From: Vespa crabro | Lineage: Eukaryota; Arthropoda; Insecta; Hymenoptera; Vespidae | Assembly: GCF_910589235.1 (NCBI RefSeq) | Contig: NC_060964.1 | Location: 8,177,707 to 8,241,706, forward strand | DNA: 64,000 nucleotides | Reading direction: 5' to 3' | Shown here: in pieces, positions 12,830 to 24,124 of the stretch | How positions within the stretch are numbered: position 1 is the first letter of the stretch | Layout of the letters: each line of letters begins with the position of its first letter | The notes under the pieces: model-generated | Database searches by the model: none | What the model was told of the DNA's origin: nothing | Seen by the model: the letters and a program-made list of their open reading frames with translations, nothing else | Made by a program: the position numbers and the translations under genes

Positions 12830-14206
12830 ATGGCAAAGACCTATGATTATTTATTTAAACTACTACTGATCGGAGATTCGGGCGTCGGCAAAACTTGTGT
12901 ATTATTCAGATTTTCCGAAGATGCATTCAATACGACCTTCATCTCTACTATTGGTAGGTACTGCTCCCATTGTAATCATGATTATTCATAGCATTTTTTC
13001 TGATGACTTATCAAATGCCACATGCGTGATACAAACATATATCTATAAATATATGTGATCATTACACAAATACTATATTATGAAAGACAAAGAAACTATT
13101 GTTTATGGATTCTCATTAAACGCTTACGAGAGTCACTGTTTATAATTTTTCACAAGTTATTAAATATAATTCTAAATAAATCTGTTATTATATATGCTTT
13201 TAAAGTCATTTAAAATTGATAATGCGTAACAGGTTGTATTATATAATTACATGGGATAATATGATTATTCCATAAGAATTAGTTTGACAGGAATACAATA
13301 TGTATGAAAATATATTATTATAAATCTAATGGATATCTTACCGTTACAATTTTATTTGTTTCATTTTAATATTAATTTATATTTATTGTAAAATGACAAC
13401 GAATCTTGTTTAGATTATGCCGTTGTATTTGATATTTCAGGAATTGATTTTAAAATTCGTACAATCGAGTTAGATGGCAAGAAGATTAAATTGCAAATAT
13501 GGTAAGTACTTTTTATATATTCATTGAAAAATATTTCGCTTGTTATCCAAAAAAAAAATTGTTATATTAACAAAAGTATATTTTTTTTCTATAAAAGGGA
13601 TACCGCTGGACAAGAAAGGTTTCGTACAATAACAACGGCATATTATCGTGGTGCTATGGGAATAATGTTAGTGTATGATGTTACAAATGAAAAAAGCTTT
13701 GAAAATATAAAAAATTGGATTCGTAATATAGAAGAAAATGCATCTGCTGAGGTAGAGAAGATGTTATTAGGCAATAAGTGTGAACTTACAGACAAGAGAC
13801 AAGTATCAAAGGAACGAGGTGAACAACTTGCAGTTGAATATGGTATTAAATTTATGGAAACATCCGCAAAATCTAGTATCAATGTTGAAGAGGCATTTTA
13901 TACTTTGGCACGTGACATTAAAGCTAAAATGGAGAAGAAATTGGTAAGTATTTGTAATATTTATTAATAATTTATCATATAACGATTGCATATATTGATT
14001 TTAATGTTTGCTTACATTACATTATATTTCGACTTTTTTTTTTTTTTCTTTTTTTATTAAAACAAAATTTTATATCTACCAATGAATAAAGTTTAACAAT
14101 GAAAAAGTTTATCTTACGAATAGTAATCTAAGTAAATTATAAAAATAATAATGTTTTTGTCTATACCTATTTGTATATATACATACACACACACACACAC
14201 ACACAC

Positions 14207-14254
<48 letters not shown>

Positions 14255-15227
14255 ATATATATATATTTAGCATTATGCAACATCATTAAATTTCTTGGCA
14301 TAGTTATCTTTCGAAAATTGCATGTTTTTTATATTCTGTGCTCAAAAACATTCATAGAAATATAATTAAAAAAAAATCAAATAATGTATAGGTTATATCA
14401 TTTGTATATAACTGAATATTATAGAATCTTTAACTATGTCATACGAAACATATTTATTTATAGGAATATATTTATTATATGTAATAAATATAAGTATTAT
14501 ATAAATGTACTTTTTTGAGAATTAATATCTCTAACACACTTTATACTAAGCAATGTCAGAAATGCCGTAATTTACTCAATCGCCTGTAATTTTTTATATT
14601 GAATAACTTCATTTTCTTTGTTTCCTATGTCTGTTTCTCTATGTCTGTTTGGTGCGGGTCTATCTTGACAGAAGGTAACTGTTTCTTTAGACACTGTTCT
14701 TACTTGAATGTATATTTTTCTTTTCTTATGTAACACCATCAAATTGTGTTACATATCCACTAATTAACTATATATGCAAGATTATGTATAATATTTGCAT
14801 CTATTATTAACACTATGTTTATTAATATATTAAACATATTAAACCTGCATTTGTGCCATATGTAGTAACTTAACATCATTAACATCACATTTTGCAATTT
14901 TTAATTAAAAAATTAAACATTCAATATTTTATTAATCTAGCATATTTGCATCTTATATATAGGTCTCTTCTTTTTTTACATTGTTAGATATATATATATT
15001 CGTTTAACAAGTATACTAACAATTATTTTTTATTTATGCTTGAATTTGTTTTCATAATATAAAAAGTGTTAATACATGTATCTGCCCTATTTTATAACTA
15101 ATTAGTGTATTTATTTTATTTTATCTAGGAAGCATCAAATCCACCTAAAGGTGGTGGTCATCAGTTGAAAGCATCGGAACCACAAAGGAAACCACCAAGT
15201 TGGTTAGCTCGCTGTTCTATACTCTGA
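12830..15227 (+). CDS. Rab8: Rab8 small GTPase
   Basis: Exons 12830-12953, 13441-13501, 13598-13943 and 15129-15227 give 209 residues, the usual length. The P-loop GDSGVGKT is at residues 15-22, the G3 motif WDTAGQE at 62-68, the G4 motif at 121-124 and SAK in the expected place. The start MAKTYDYLFKLLLIG and the RNIEENASAEVEKM block separate Rab8 from Rab10. The tail is PKGGGHQLK followed by SWLARCSIL, ending in a single-cysteine CSIL box for geranylgeranylation. The family drives exocytic traffic from the trans-Golgi and recycling compartments to the plasma membrane, and traffic to cilia. G4 reads NKCE rather than the textbook NKxD. Intron 3 (1.2 kb) carries CA/TA repeats near 14,185-14,265. 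Confidence 0.97.
14185..14265. repeat. Compound (AC)n-(TA)n microsatellite in Rab8 intron 3
   Basis: A (CA)n run is followed directly by a long (TA)n run broken by GTATG units. Confidence 0.85.
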
Positions 15228-16162
15228 CCCCCTAAATATTTACGACCTTTGAATGAGGCCAACTTGTCTATTATTATTAATTACTTACATACATTTCGTC
15301 GAACAAATTTAACGTTCTACGAGGCTTCATATTGTCCAGTAATTGGGCTCTGTGATTTTACACCTTGATAATGGACATTGACTGTGTTTTTATAATCATT
15401 AACATTAAATAATTTCTTACTGAGAAAACCATTAGAGGAGAAATTGTCAAAACTATTTCAGTTGGTTTTTCTGTGTCGTTAATGATTATATTTTTTTATA
15501 AAGAGGAAATAGAAAAACATGTAATGTACACATTTGAAATGGAAATATTTTTTCAACTACATTTTTGTATTATCTTTTATTATAATCTTATCGATAAGTA
15601 ATTTGTGAAATAATATTGTTGTGAAGTTTGTGATATTTACAGCAAAGAAATTCATAAAGTGACAAGTCTCATATTATTTTTAACATTTCATTGTGCTTCT
15701 GTGATTGTTTCTCCTCTGGTGTTGTTATGTAAAGAAGGGATACAATGGAATCAATATTAAAGAACCAATACTAAATGTGAAATGCAAGTATAAACTACTT
15801 CGCTTTAATATTGGGGGAATATCATTTTTATAAGACGCACGAAACGCATTCTTTTACATCAAATATTTTTGTGTTCCTGTTATTAAAAAACATATATCTA
15901 TACATTTAGAAGGAAGGATCACTGTGCAAAACCACATATAATGAGTAATAAAGTAAGGTTAACCAGTATAAAAATCACAATCATTTTTTACATTGTTACT
16001 AAGCAATTAGCTTTTTCACGAAATTAATAAGAAAACATCACAAGCATGTTATAATTATTAGCTCATCAATTACTAATAATACAACTAAAATGGAAACTGC
16101 ATCATGTGATGACTGAACAAAAATCCAATAGGTAATTCAAGTGTTATAATCATTAGGCAAGG

Positions 16163-16221
<59 letters not shown>

Positions 16222-16504
16222 TTCCAGAAAACAATAAATGTACGAAAATGCTTATTTTCTAGATATATTTTATATTGCATATAGTAGCGGATTTGTATAC
16301 GTGGAGGATCTACAGGCAATATCTTTATTTGCTTGTAGTCATAGTCTGCATCTTTGCAAATTTGCATTTTAATCATTAAACTTGTTTGGCATATACTGAA
16401 ATATACAGACAATTATTATATAATACATTTTATATTAATCCTATGTATACCCAAGAGCATTTATTGACTTCACTTTTCCTCCTTGCTCCTTTCAATGATA
16501 TTTA
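15228..16504. other. Tail-to-tail spacer between Rab8 (+) and the coiled-coil gene (-)
   Basis: It should hold the Rab8 3'UTR on the left. A T homopolymer of about 53 bases at 16167-16219 is the most obvious element. No coding sequence seen. Confidence 0.6.
16167..16219. repeat. Long T homopolymer (about 53 bases)
   Basis: The longest homopolymer in the window. It is bounded by short inverted arms, GGAACT on the left and AGTTCC on the right. On the minus strand it is a poly-A stretch about 290 bases beyond the stop codon of the coiled-coil gene. Confidence 0.85.
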
Positions 16505-16881
16505 TTACAGAGATAATTTTAATTCTTGAATCAATGCCTGTAACTGACAAGTAAGAATACATATTATGTTATATCTATGTTTATAAATTCTATGTTTATA
16601 AATGCACTTTACCTTTTCGCACAATTTTTGAATTTCTGGATGCAACGTGGTATTTGAATCTGAATGATTTGAAATATCGCTGTACAAAGAATTTAATTTA
16701 CATTGCAATTGCTGTATTTCGATTTTGTCTCTTTGATGTATACTATGTGCACATAATCCAAATATTTGTAAACGTTGGTTAAGATCTATAATGTTTTGAC
16801 ATGACTGTTGCAAATATTGATGCTCCTTTTTAAGTTTCACAACCTCACTGTAATCGTTTTTATAATTTTTACAATGCTAAT

Positions 16882-16918
<37 letters not shown>

Positions 16919-17574
16919 TTATTTTTTCCTACCTTTCAGCAGTAGCTATCATTTGTAAAGTATTGTCCCTTAACATCGTTAGAGATTCCTCAAGATTTTT
17001 ATTTAACATTTCCAAATTAGATATTTTGTCTTCTGCAGTTTGCAATTTTATATTACTATCTATGATTTCCAATTTCGTAGCTTTCGTTTGTTCAATCAAT
17101 GAATTCCGTTCATTAATCATTGCATCATAATTAACTTTTAATTGAACATGTTCTATGTAACTTTTCATTTTTTCATCTTCTAAACGATTGATCATAGTAA
17201 TAGCTGCTGATAATTGCATCTTTAATTCATTATTAATTTGATTTTCGTTTTCCAAAGTCGATTTTGAATTATACAAAGAATGACGTGTTTCTAAAAGTTC
17301 TTTCTGCGTTTGTTCTAACATAGCCTGCTCGTTAACAAAAGTATGTCATCTATTTAAATTCTACATAATCAATTGTATAAATATTTCTAAATTTTTTAAT
17401 TTTTAATTAATAATTCCATAAATTTTATATATTAAAATTATTACAAGATATGTATCAAATTAAAGTAGAAGGAACGATACCAACCGATTTTTCTTGCAAT
17501 TCGTATATCCTTTCTCGCAATTGTTGCTCGATACAAAAAACATCCAAATCATTTAATTCTTGAATATTCTCCAT
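16505..17574 (-). CDS. Unrecognised coiled-coil protein
   Basis: Read on the minus strand, exons 17574-17485, 17324-16933, 16847-16613 and 16543-16505 join in phase to 251 residues. I do not recognise the family. The sequence is almost wholly helical and charged, with long heptad-like stretches (for example LEDEKMKSYIEHVQL, NLEMLNKNLEESL, VVKLKKEHQYL), few aromatic residues, and no signal peptide or membrane segment. The start MENIQELNDLDVF is the first ATG upstream of the open frame. It lies 386 bases downstream of the CLP1 stop on the same strand. Exon 1 uses a weak GTTGGT donor. A structural role (centrosome, cytoskeleton or tether) is typical of such proteins but is not shown here. It could be longer if exons were missed. 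Confidence 0.7.
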
Positions 17575-17960
17575 TTATTTATTAATTTTATAATGTAAAT
17601 GAAAATGTCTTATATCCTTCGAATTGTAAGATTAAATCATTAATAGATCAATAAAGATAAATTTTCAATAGAAATTTCATACGACTTTGTGGTGGGAAAT
17701 TTAAAATTAATTTTAAGGAGACAATAAATAAAAAATATTTATTTTCTATCTATTTATTAAAAATTACGTTTTTTATCCTTTTATGGAGGAGTATAGTTGT
17801 TTTATGAAAATAATTTCTTTTCGTCTTAAAAATAACAGATACATTATATTATTTGTACAGTAAAAAAACAAAAAGTTATAAATCTTAATATAAGATCAGT
17901 CTATCAAATTACAATTTACTTAATGTTGTTCATACAATCTTATAATAAAAATAATAGAAA

Positions 17961-19486
17961 TCAATGGCTATCCATAAATTGTATATCTGAAAGTAATAGA
18001 ACGGTATTTGGCAGTGGTCTTGGTTGGGGACTAAGTACAGTAAAAGTTTGTCTGTCTACGTCGACATTAGTGCTGTAATAAAAATAATAAAATTGATAAA
18101 TATTAAATTTAAATAGATTTTTAAAATCTGATCAAATATATTCATTTTAACTTACACACAAACGAATCCAGCAACATTAGTTTGTACAACATCATCTTCA
18201 GGAGAATCCGCAAAAGATACGGATAATAGATGATGTAATAAATTAGGACCTGGCGTGACAGCAACTAGTTTTGTTAAATTATCTTCAGCTTTCATTCCTA
18301 ATGGCATACAAGATGCAGGTAAAACAGGTGCTCCTATTTTATATAATCTTGCTTCATTCCATTTTACTTCAAAGCTATGAGGGTACAAAGGTGTTCTTGA
18401 TCCATAAAAATATGCACGTACTCCTTGATCCCTAGCTTCAGTTCTTTGCGCCTGACTTCTTTCAACTACACCACCACTTTTTGGTAGAAAAACGACTTTT
18501 ACAAAATCTGGCATATCCCTAACAAGTTCATTGTAAAGTCTTTCTTGATCTAACACTAAAATAGCATCAACTTCGAATGCTTGTGCAGCATGTGTCAGCA
18601 ATTTATATCCATCTCCTTTTACCCAACCGCAAGTATTTATTACAATTCCTGAAACTCTTGCCTTTTTGTTTGCCTGAAGTCGGTCAGAACAAACTTCTGC
18701 CAAACGAGTTACAAGAAGATTGTACAGAGCAACGTTAGCTGACGGGGTCTTATGTCCAAAATGGAAAACGAGTGGTGCTTGTTGGCTAAAATCTTCTATT
18801 ACATTAGATGGTCTCTCTACCAATAAAGCACCTACAGTACCAGGTATAGCTATATCACCTTGTCCAACGTCCAGATCAACAAAGATTGGCCTTCTTCCCA
18901 TTCTAACTGCATAATTTAATAAAAGTCTACAAAGAGTTGATTTTCCTACATCACAGGGTCCTACAACCATAGTTATGGGACCTCTTCTATCTCCTTTTTC
19001 TGCTGCCTCTCGCATTCTTTCCATAGCTGCATGACAGTTTAGATATAAACCCATTGGCGTTTCTTTGGCTACGTAGGTGACATCCGTTTTTCCAACTAGT
19101 TCAACGGTACATCCTTGCCAGGTAAAGACCGCTACTTTGGCTCCGGCACTAAATTCATACTTTTTACCTTTCACTAATTCTGTCCCAAATACTTCACCTA
19201 ATCCATTTTTTAACTTGAATGTAACATGAAACAGTTGAAATGAAAGCATTTATAAATATTCAAAAAAAAATATATATATATATACAAAATATTTAAGAAA
19301 GTGTTTTTGTAATTCTTTAAAAACTAACCACATAAAAATAAAGTTACCTTTGATAAACTGCACTATGTAAAAATGAAGAGATCTTACCTCTAATGTAACT
19401 TTCTCATTTTTACTTTCTACTTCGAAACGTAGTTCACAGTCGGGATCCAATTTAAATTCTTGCGTTGTAGATTTTTCGTCCGACAT
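17961..19486 (-). CDS. cbc: CLP1 polynucleotide 5'-hydroxyl kinase
   Basis: Minus-strand exons 19486-19388, 19213-18156 and 18072-17961 give 422 residues (human CLP1 425). The N-terminal domain includes CELRFEVES and GAKVAVFTWQG. Walker A is GPCDVGKST at residues 118-126, followed by VDLDVGQGD, NTCGWVKGDGYKLL, LDQERLYNEL and LPKSGGVVER, all family hallmarks. The C-terminal domain ends LSPQPRPLP and IQFMDSH. The enzyme phosphorylates RNA 5'-hydroxyl ends, works with the tRNA-splicing endonuclease and is a core subunit of mRNA cleavage factor II in the nucleus. The large second exon carries almost all of the kinase domain. The start is the first ATG and fits the family. The gene is divergent from IDI1. 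Confidence 0.97.
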
Positions 19487-20736
19487 GTTATTTCTTTTAA
19501 TATTATTTAAAAATTATCTTTCAAATTAAATAAGCTTATCCAATGTTCAACTTTGAAACCTTCCTTTTTTTGTTTTTATAGGTTAGATTAAGAACTGTAA
19601 TACATTATAACGTTATACTTGAAGGCAGTCCTACTAGTTACATATTTATTTGACCTTCAAAATACGTTCGACTAATTTCCAAATAGAAAATAATCACCAA
19701 TCGTACGATTTTTTCTTTTCTTTTTTTTTTTTTTTTTTTTTGTGAATTTAATTAAACTTAAAGACTTTTAAAGAGATAAACAAGAAAAAACAATGCTGAT
19801 TAATGTATTTTCTTTGAACAGTACGTAACATAAGTGATATATAACAATTCGAAAATTTTATTTTTATATATTAATACGAAATTAGAGGAGAATTTCAATT
19901 TCGAAAAATGTCGAAAACTTTGAAAAAAAATATTAACTTAGAAAAATTCGATATTTATAACTTCGAAAAGTCGATATTTATAATTATATGCGGACATATT
20001 TACATATGTACTTAATATAAGCAATTAATTTACATAAAAAAAAAAGGAAATTGAGGATAAAAGTTTTCAAGGTATCGAATATTTGAATGTATGTGAGATA
20101 TATATAAATCAAAGACATGCAAACTTAAGCCACATTGGAAATTAAAAAGCAATACGGTGACGTCATATCGATAATTCGATTTCAACAATTTATGTGTTAT
20201 TATTAAAACACTTGAATACGCTCTTTTATTTGCTTCCTCGTATTCATTATTAATTATCTATCTACATATATCGTCAACGTATAATTAGTATATGTCATAT
20301 GCATTGTGAACGTTTTTAATTTTTTAATTTTACAAATTTATATAACAAAAAGTATTCGTATATGTATATTCATTTAATTAATTTAAAAAATTTTGAAAGT
20401 GATTTATTGAACACTTAGTGGGGACGATACTACTTGACCGCATTCCATGAGAAGAAAGCTTGTTAATTTATATATATTTTCTAACCTCAAGTACATAACT
20501 ATAAAAAACGTCTTATCGTTTGAATAATATGTTGTGCTTTTGTATTGTATTGCGTCATTTTTCACAGAAAACCATTTATATGGTTAAGCAGAAAAGATAT
20601 TGTGAAAATATATGATAACAAGTTTAAATTTATACAATGTTTATTCACAGTTCAGTTATATTATATCTCAAATGCAGGAAAACTGTTTAGTGTAATATAG
20701 ACTTTACGAGTGTTAGGACGTTTAAATATAAATAAT
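19487..20736. other. Divergent spacer between CLP1 (-) and IDI1 (+)
   Basis: 1,250 bases between the two start codons. AT-rich, with a poly-T run near 19,721-19,741. No TATA box is obvious for either gene, as expected for housekeeping promoters. No coding sequence seen. Confidence 0.6.
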
Positions 20737-21592
20737 ATGAATAGAAATATATTTTCTATGATACAAAGAGTAGCATCTAATGTGAGAGGTTATAGTATGG
20801 CGCAAATAGCACCTTTGCAAAAAGCTGCTTTGGAAGAGCGTTGTATTCTTGTGGATGAATTTGATAAACCGATTGGTAATGCATCAAAAAGGGATTGTCA
20901 CAGAATTACCGATGATGGTACTATACCACTTCATAGAGCATTCAGTGTCTTTTTATTCAATCGGAATGGTGACTTGTTATTGCAAAAACGTTCTCCATGG
21001 AAGGTATAACTTTATATTATCGAGTTAATCTTTAAGAGGATCTATGATTATTAATAGAATAAATGGAAGTATATTCAATATATATTTTGTATTTTTAAAC
21101 TCTAATAATAAACTTGTCATATCATTTTAGGTAACATTTCCAAATTGTTATACAAATTCATGTTGCAGTCATCCTTTAGCAGAAATTCCTGAAGAAACTT
21201 TAGAGGACGATGCAATAGGTATTCGTAGGGCAGCGCAAAGAAGACTTAATTATGAATTGGGTATTCCTCTATCAGAGATCCAACTTTCTGATTTCTTTTA
21301 TTTATCAAGAATTCATTATTTTTCTTTGGGAGACGGAATTTGGGGTGAACATGAAATAGATTACGTATTATTTCTACAGAAAGATTATATAACAATTGAT
21401 CCTAATCCTGATGAAGTCAGTGAAATTCAATGGGTATCAAAATCGATGATTAACGATTTGACACGTATAATAAAAGCACCATTAACACCTTGGTTTCAAC
21501 TTATGCTTCGGCATAAATTACAACTATGGTGGGATAATTTAAAGACATTAGATAAAGTACAAGATTATTCTGTAATACAAAAATATTTGTAA
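20737..21592 (+). CDS. Idi1: Isopentenyl-diphosphate delta-isomerase
   Basis: Two exons, 20737-21003 and 21131-21592, give 242 residues. The enzyme interconverts isopentenyl and dimethylallyl diphosphate in the mevalonate pathway, which in insects feeds juvenile hormone, dolichol and ubiquinone synthesis. The catalytic cysteine lies in TNSCCSHPL (residues 97-105) and the catalytic glutamate in WGEHEIDY (160-167); HRAFSVFLFN and LLLQKRSPWK mark the Nudix-type fold. The N-terminal extension MNRNIFSMIQRVASNVRGY is basic and hydroxylated, consistent with a mitochondrial presequence. A second in-frame ATG (SMAQIAPLQ) could give a cytosolic or peroxisomal form. The C-terminus KYL is not a clear peroxisomal signal. 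Insects lack cholesterol synthesis but keep this step. Confidence 0.96.
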
Positions 21593-22355
21593 TACATTGA
21601 TATAATTGATTCTATTTCTGTACTATCTATATATGTATTATTTAATGATAATATATATATATACATTGTCTATGGAATATTTTTAATTTCTGTGCTTATA
21701 ATGAATTTTTAAATATAATTTTTATTATTGAAATTTATGTAGTTACTTCTTTGAAAAAAATGTCATAATCTTAAATTTCCTATTTTATCAGGTTATAATA
21801 TATAATGTCAATATATTATAATAGCTTAATATTGAAACAGGAATGTTTCATTATGACTACTATATAATCCTTCAATTGAGAATATTGTAGTGTAGTTCAA
21901 ATAAAATATGGATATTTTTTGAAAATTGCATTATAGAAATATTATTTTCGCATAAAAAAAATTATCTTTAGTTTTATTCAGATCATTAATTTTTATGAAA
22001 AATTATATAAACAGCAGCATTTATTAAATGATATATTTCATGTTTATTTTGTTTAATTAAATATGTTGTATATAATATTCTGTTTAATAAAATATGCAGT
22101 AACATTTATTTTATTAGATTCTCCTCGAAATAAAATAAACTCTTATGATTTATAATAATGGTTTATTGCTAATCATCTTGACAAAAGACCTTGAATTAAA
22201 TCATTAATTACGTTTATAAATGGCATCAATACCAATTCAGATAATATTACCCAAAAGTTGAATTCTCGTTGATTCTAATCAGTAAAGAGATTAGTTGATG
22301 ACAAAAATTATTTATAAAAATTATGAGAAATTTATCTTATATTAACTTTATAGTC

Positions 22356-22399
<44 letters not shown>

Positions 22400-22627
22400 T
22401 CTTGTTATAAAAAAAAGAAAAAAAAAAAAAAAAAATAAAAAAAAATAAAAGAGATTGAAATAGATGTATATATCTTACGTCATTAAAAAATTAAATAAGT
22501 GTAGATCACAAGAAAGATGAGAAGCAACTAAGTTGAAACACGTATCTTCTTTATTGCTTGAATCATTGTTGGACTTTCCTTCCCCCTTCATACGGTTCAT
22601 TCATAATGTTTCCTTTCGTGGGTGGAC
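21593..22627. other. Intergenic, IDI1 to the first arylsulfatase
   Basis: AT-rich, with AATAAA hexamers near 21,900 that could serve IDI1, a (CT)n tract at about 22361-22395 and an A-rich run after it. No gene supported. Confidence 0.55.
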
Positions 22628-22635
22628 TATATAAA
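22628..22635 (+). promoter_or_regulatory. Candidate TATA box of the first arylsulfatase gene
   Basis: TATATAAA lies 179 bases before the start codon at 22814, in a short less AT-rich stretch. This would place transcription start near 22,660 and a leader of about 150 bases. Spacing is plausible; no initiator was confirmed. Confidence 0.4.
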
Positions 22636-22813
22636 CGTGTTTATTTCTCTTCTCTGTTCTTTTATAAATTGCAGGAGCTTCTCGTTAAATATCGTGCACA
22701 AAATAAATTTTTACATTATATTACGGCTAATTTTTATCTGGTGAAAGGATAAACGATGGTTTCTCGATATTATGTATTTTAGTTTTTTCTTATCGATTCT
22801 TCTAATGTGAAAA

Positions 22814-23425
22814 ATGTTTTTCAATAAGTTTCGATACTTGTTTCAACTTCTTTTGATCATCAAATTATTTGCGAAATGTACAGTTGGCCTTTACGAGTCG
22901 GCACCACATATAATTGTTTTCATGGCCGATGATTTGGTAAGAAAATAGCAATATTTCATTTAATATAAAGCATGCTTTTCATAATGAAATTTTTGACTAA
23001 TAAAACAGTATTTTAAAAGAAGAAATATATAAATTATCATTGAGAAGTATGAAAACAAGAATGTACTTATTATAAATTAAAGTAAAAATAATATCGGAAA
23101 AGAAAATTTTCAATATGATTATATTATTAAAATATTCTTTATATTTATCATTTTAAGAAAATTTTATTTTAATTATAATTTATGTGTATGCGTTAGCGTA
23201 ATTATGAACGAGAGGGAAGGAGAAAAAGATGGATGATTAGATAATAGCACGTAGGTGTAAAAGTGCGACTCGTCTACTAAAATTTCGTCTAATCCAAATT
23301 ATAAGGTTAATTGGATAAAATTAGAATAGATACACATAAATTGAAAAGTATACTTTACACTTTGACGTACGCGTGCGTTTTATCTGAATTCGTATATAGT
23401 CAATTTTTTTGTTTCGTTTTTTTTC

Positions 23426-23508
<83 letters not shown>

Positions 23509-24093
23509 CAAGAAAATGATCAATTTTTCTTGACAATTTGTAGGGATGGAACGATGTTGGATTTCATGGTTCCAATCAAATACCAACACCGAATATAGAT
23601 GCTCTTGGATATAATGGAATTATTTTAAATAAACATTATGTATTGCCTTCGAGTACATCCTCAAGAATAGCGTTTTTTACAGGGAAATATCCTATTCGTA
23701 TGGGTAAGGAATGGGAACGTTCTTATAATCGTCGTCGTCACATTTTTTGTTACTTTTTTTTTTATCATATTATTATGTAAATATTTATTCGGATATATTG
23801 TTTGTAAAAAAGATATAAAAATTATTATGATTAACATGATATTAGGAATGCAAGGAGATGGTATTCGCGGTGGCGAACCACGCGGTCTTCCTTTGGACGT
23901 ACGAATTTTGCCAGAACGTTTAAGAGGTTTGGGATATACTACAAAATTAATTGGTAAATGGCACGTTGGTTACCATACTGCTCAGCATACCCCTTTGCAC
24001 AGAGGTTTCGATTCGTTTCTTGGGTTTTATAATAGTTACGTCACATATTACGATTACAAATATACGTATCAGGTAAGAAAAAAAAACAAAAAA

Positions 24094-24124
<31 letters not shown>

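Noticed and set aside
14660..14680. Possible 3-base microexon (AAG) in Rab8 intron 3, between a CAG acceptor and a GTAACT donor
   Set aside because: The sites are adjacent by chance-level sequence; skipping it gives the expected Rab8 protein.
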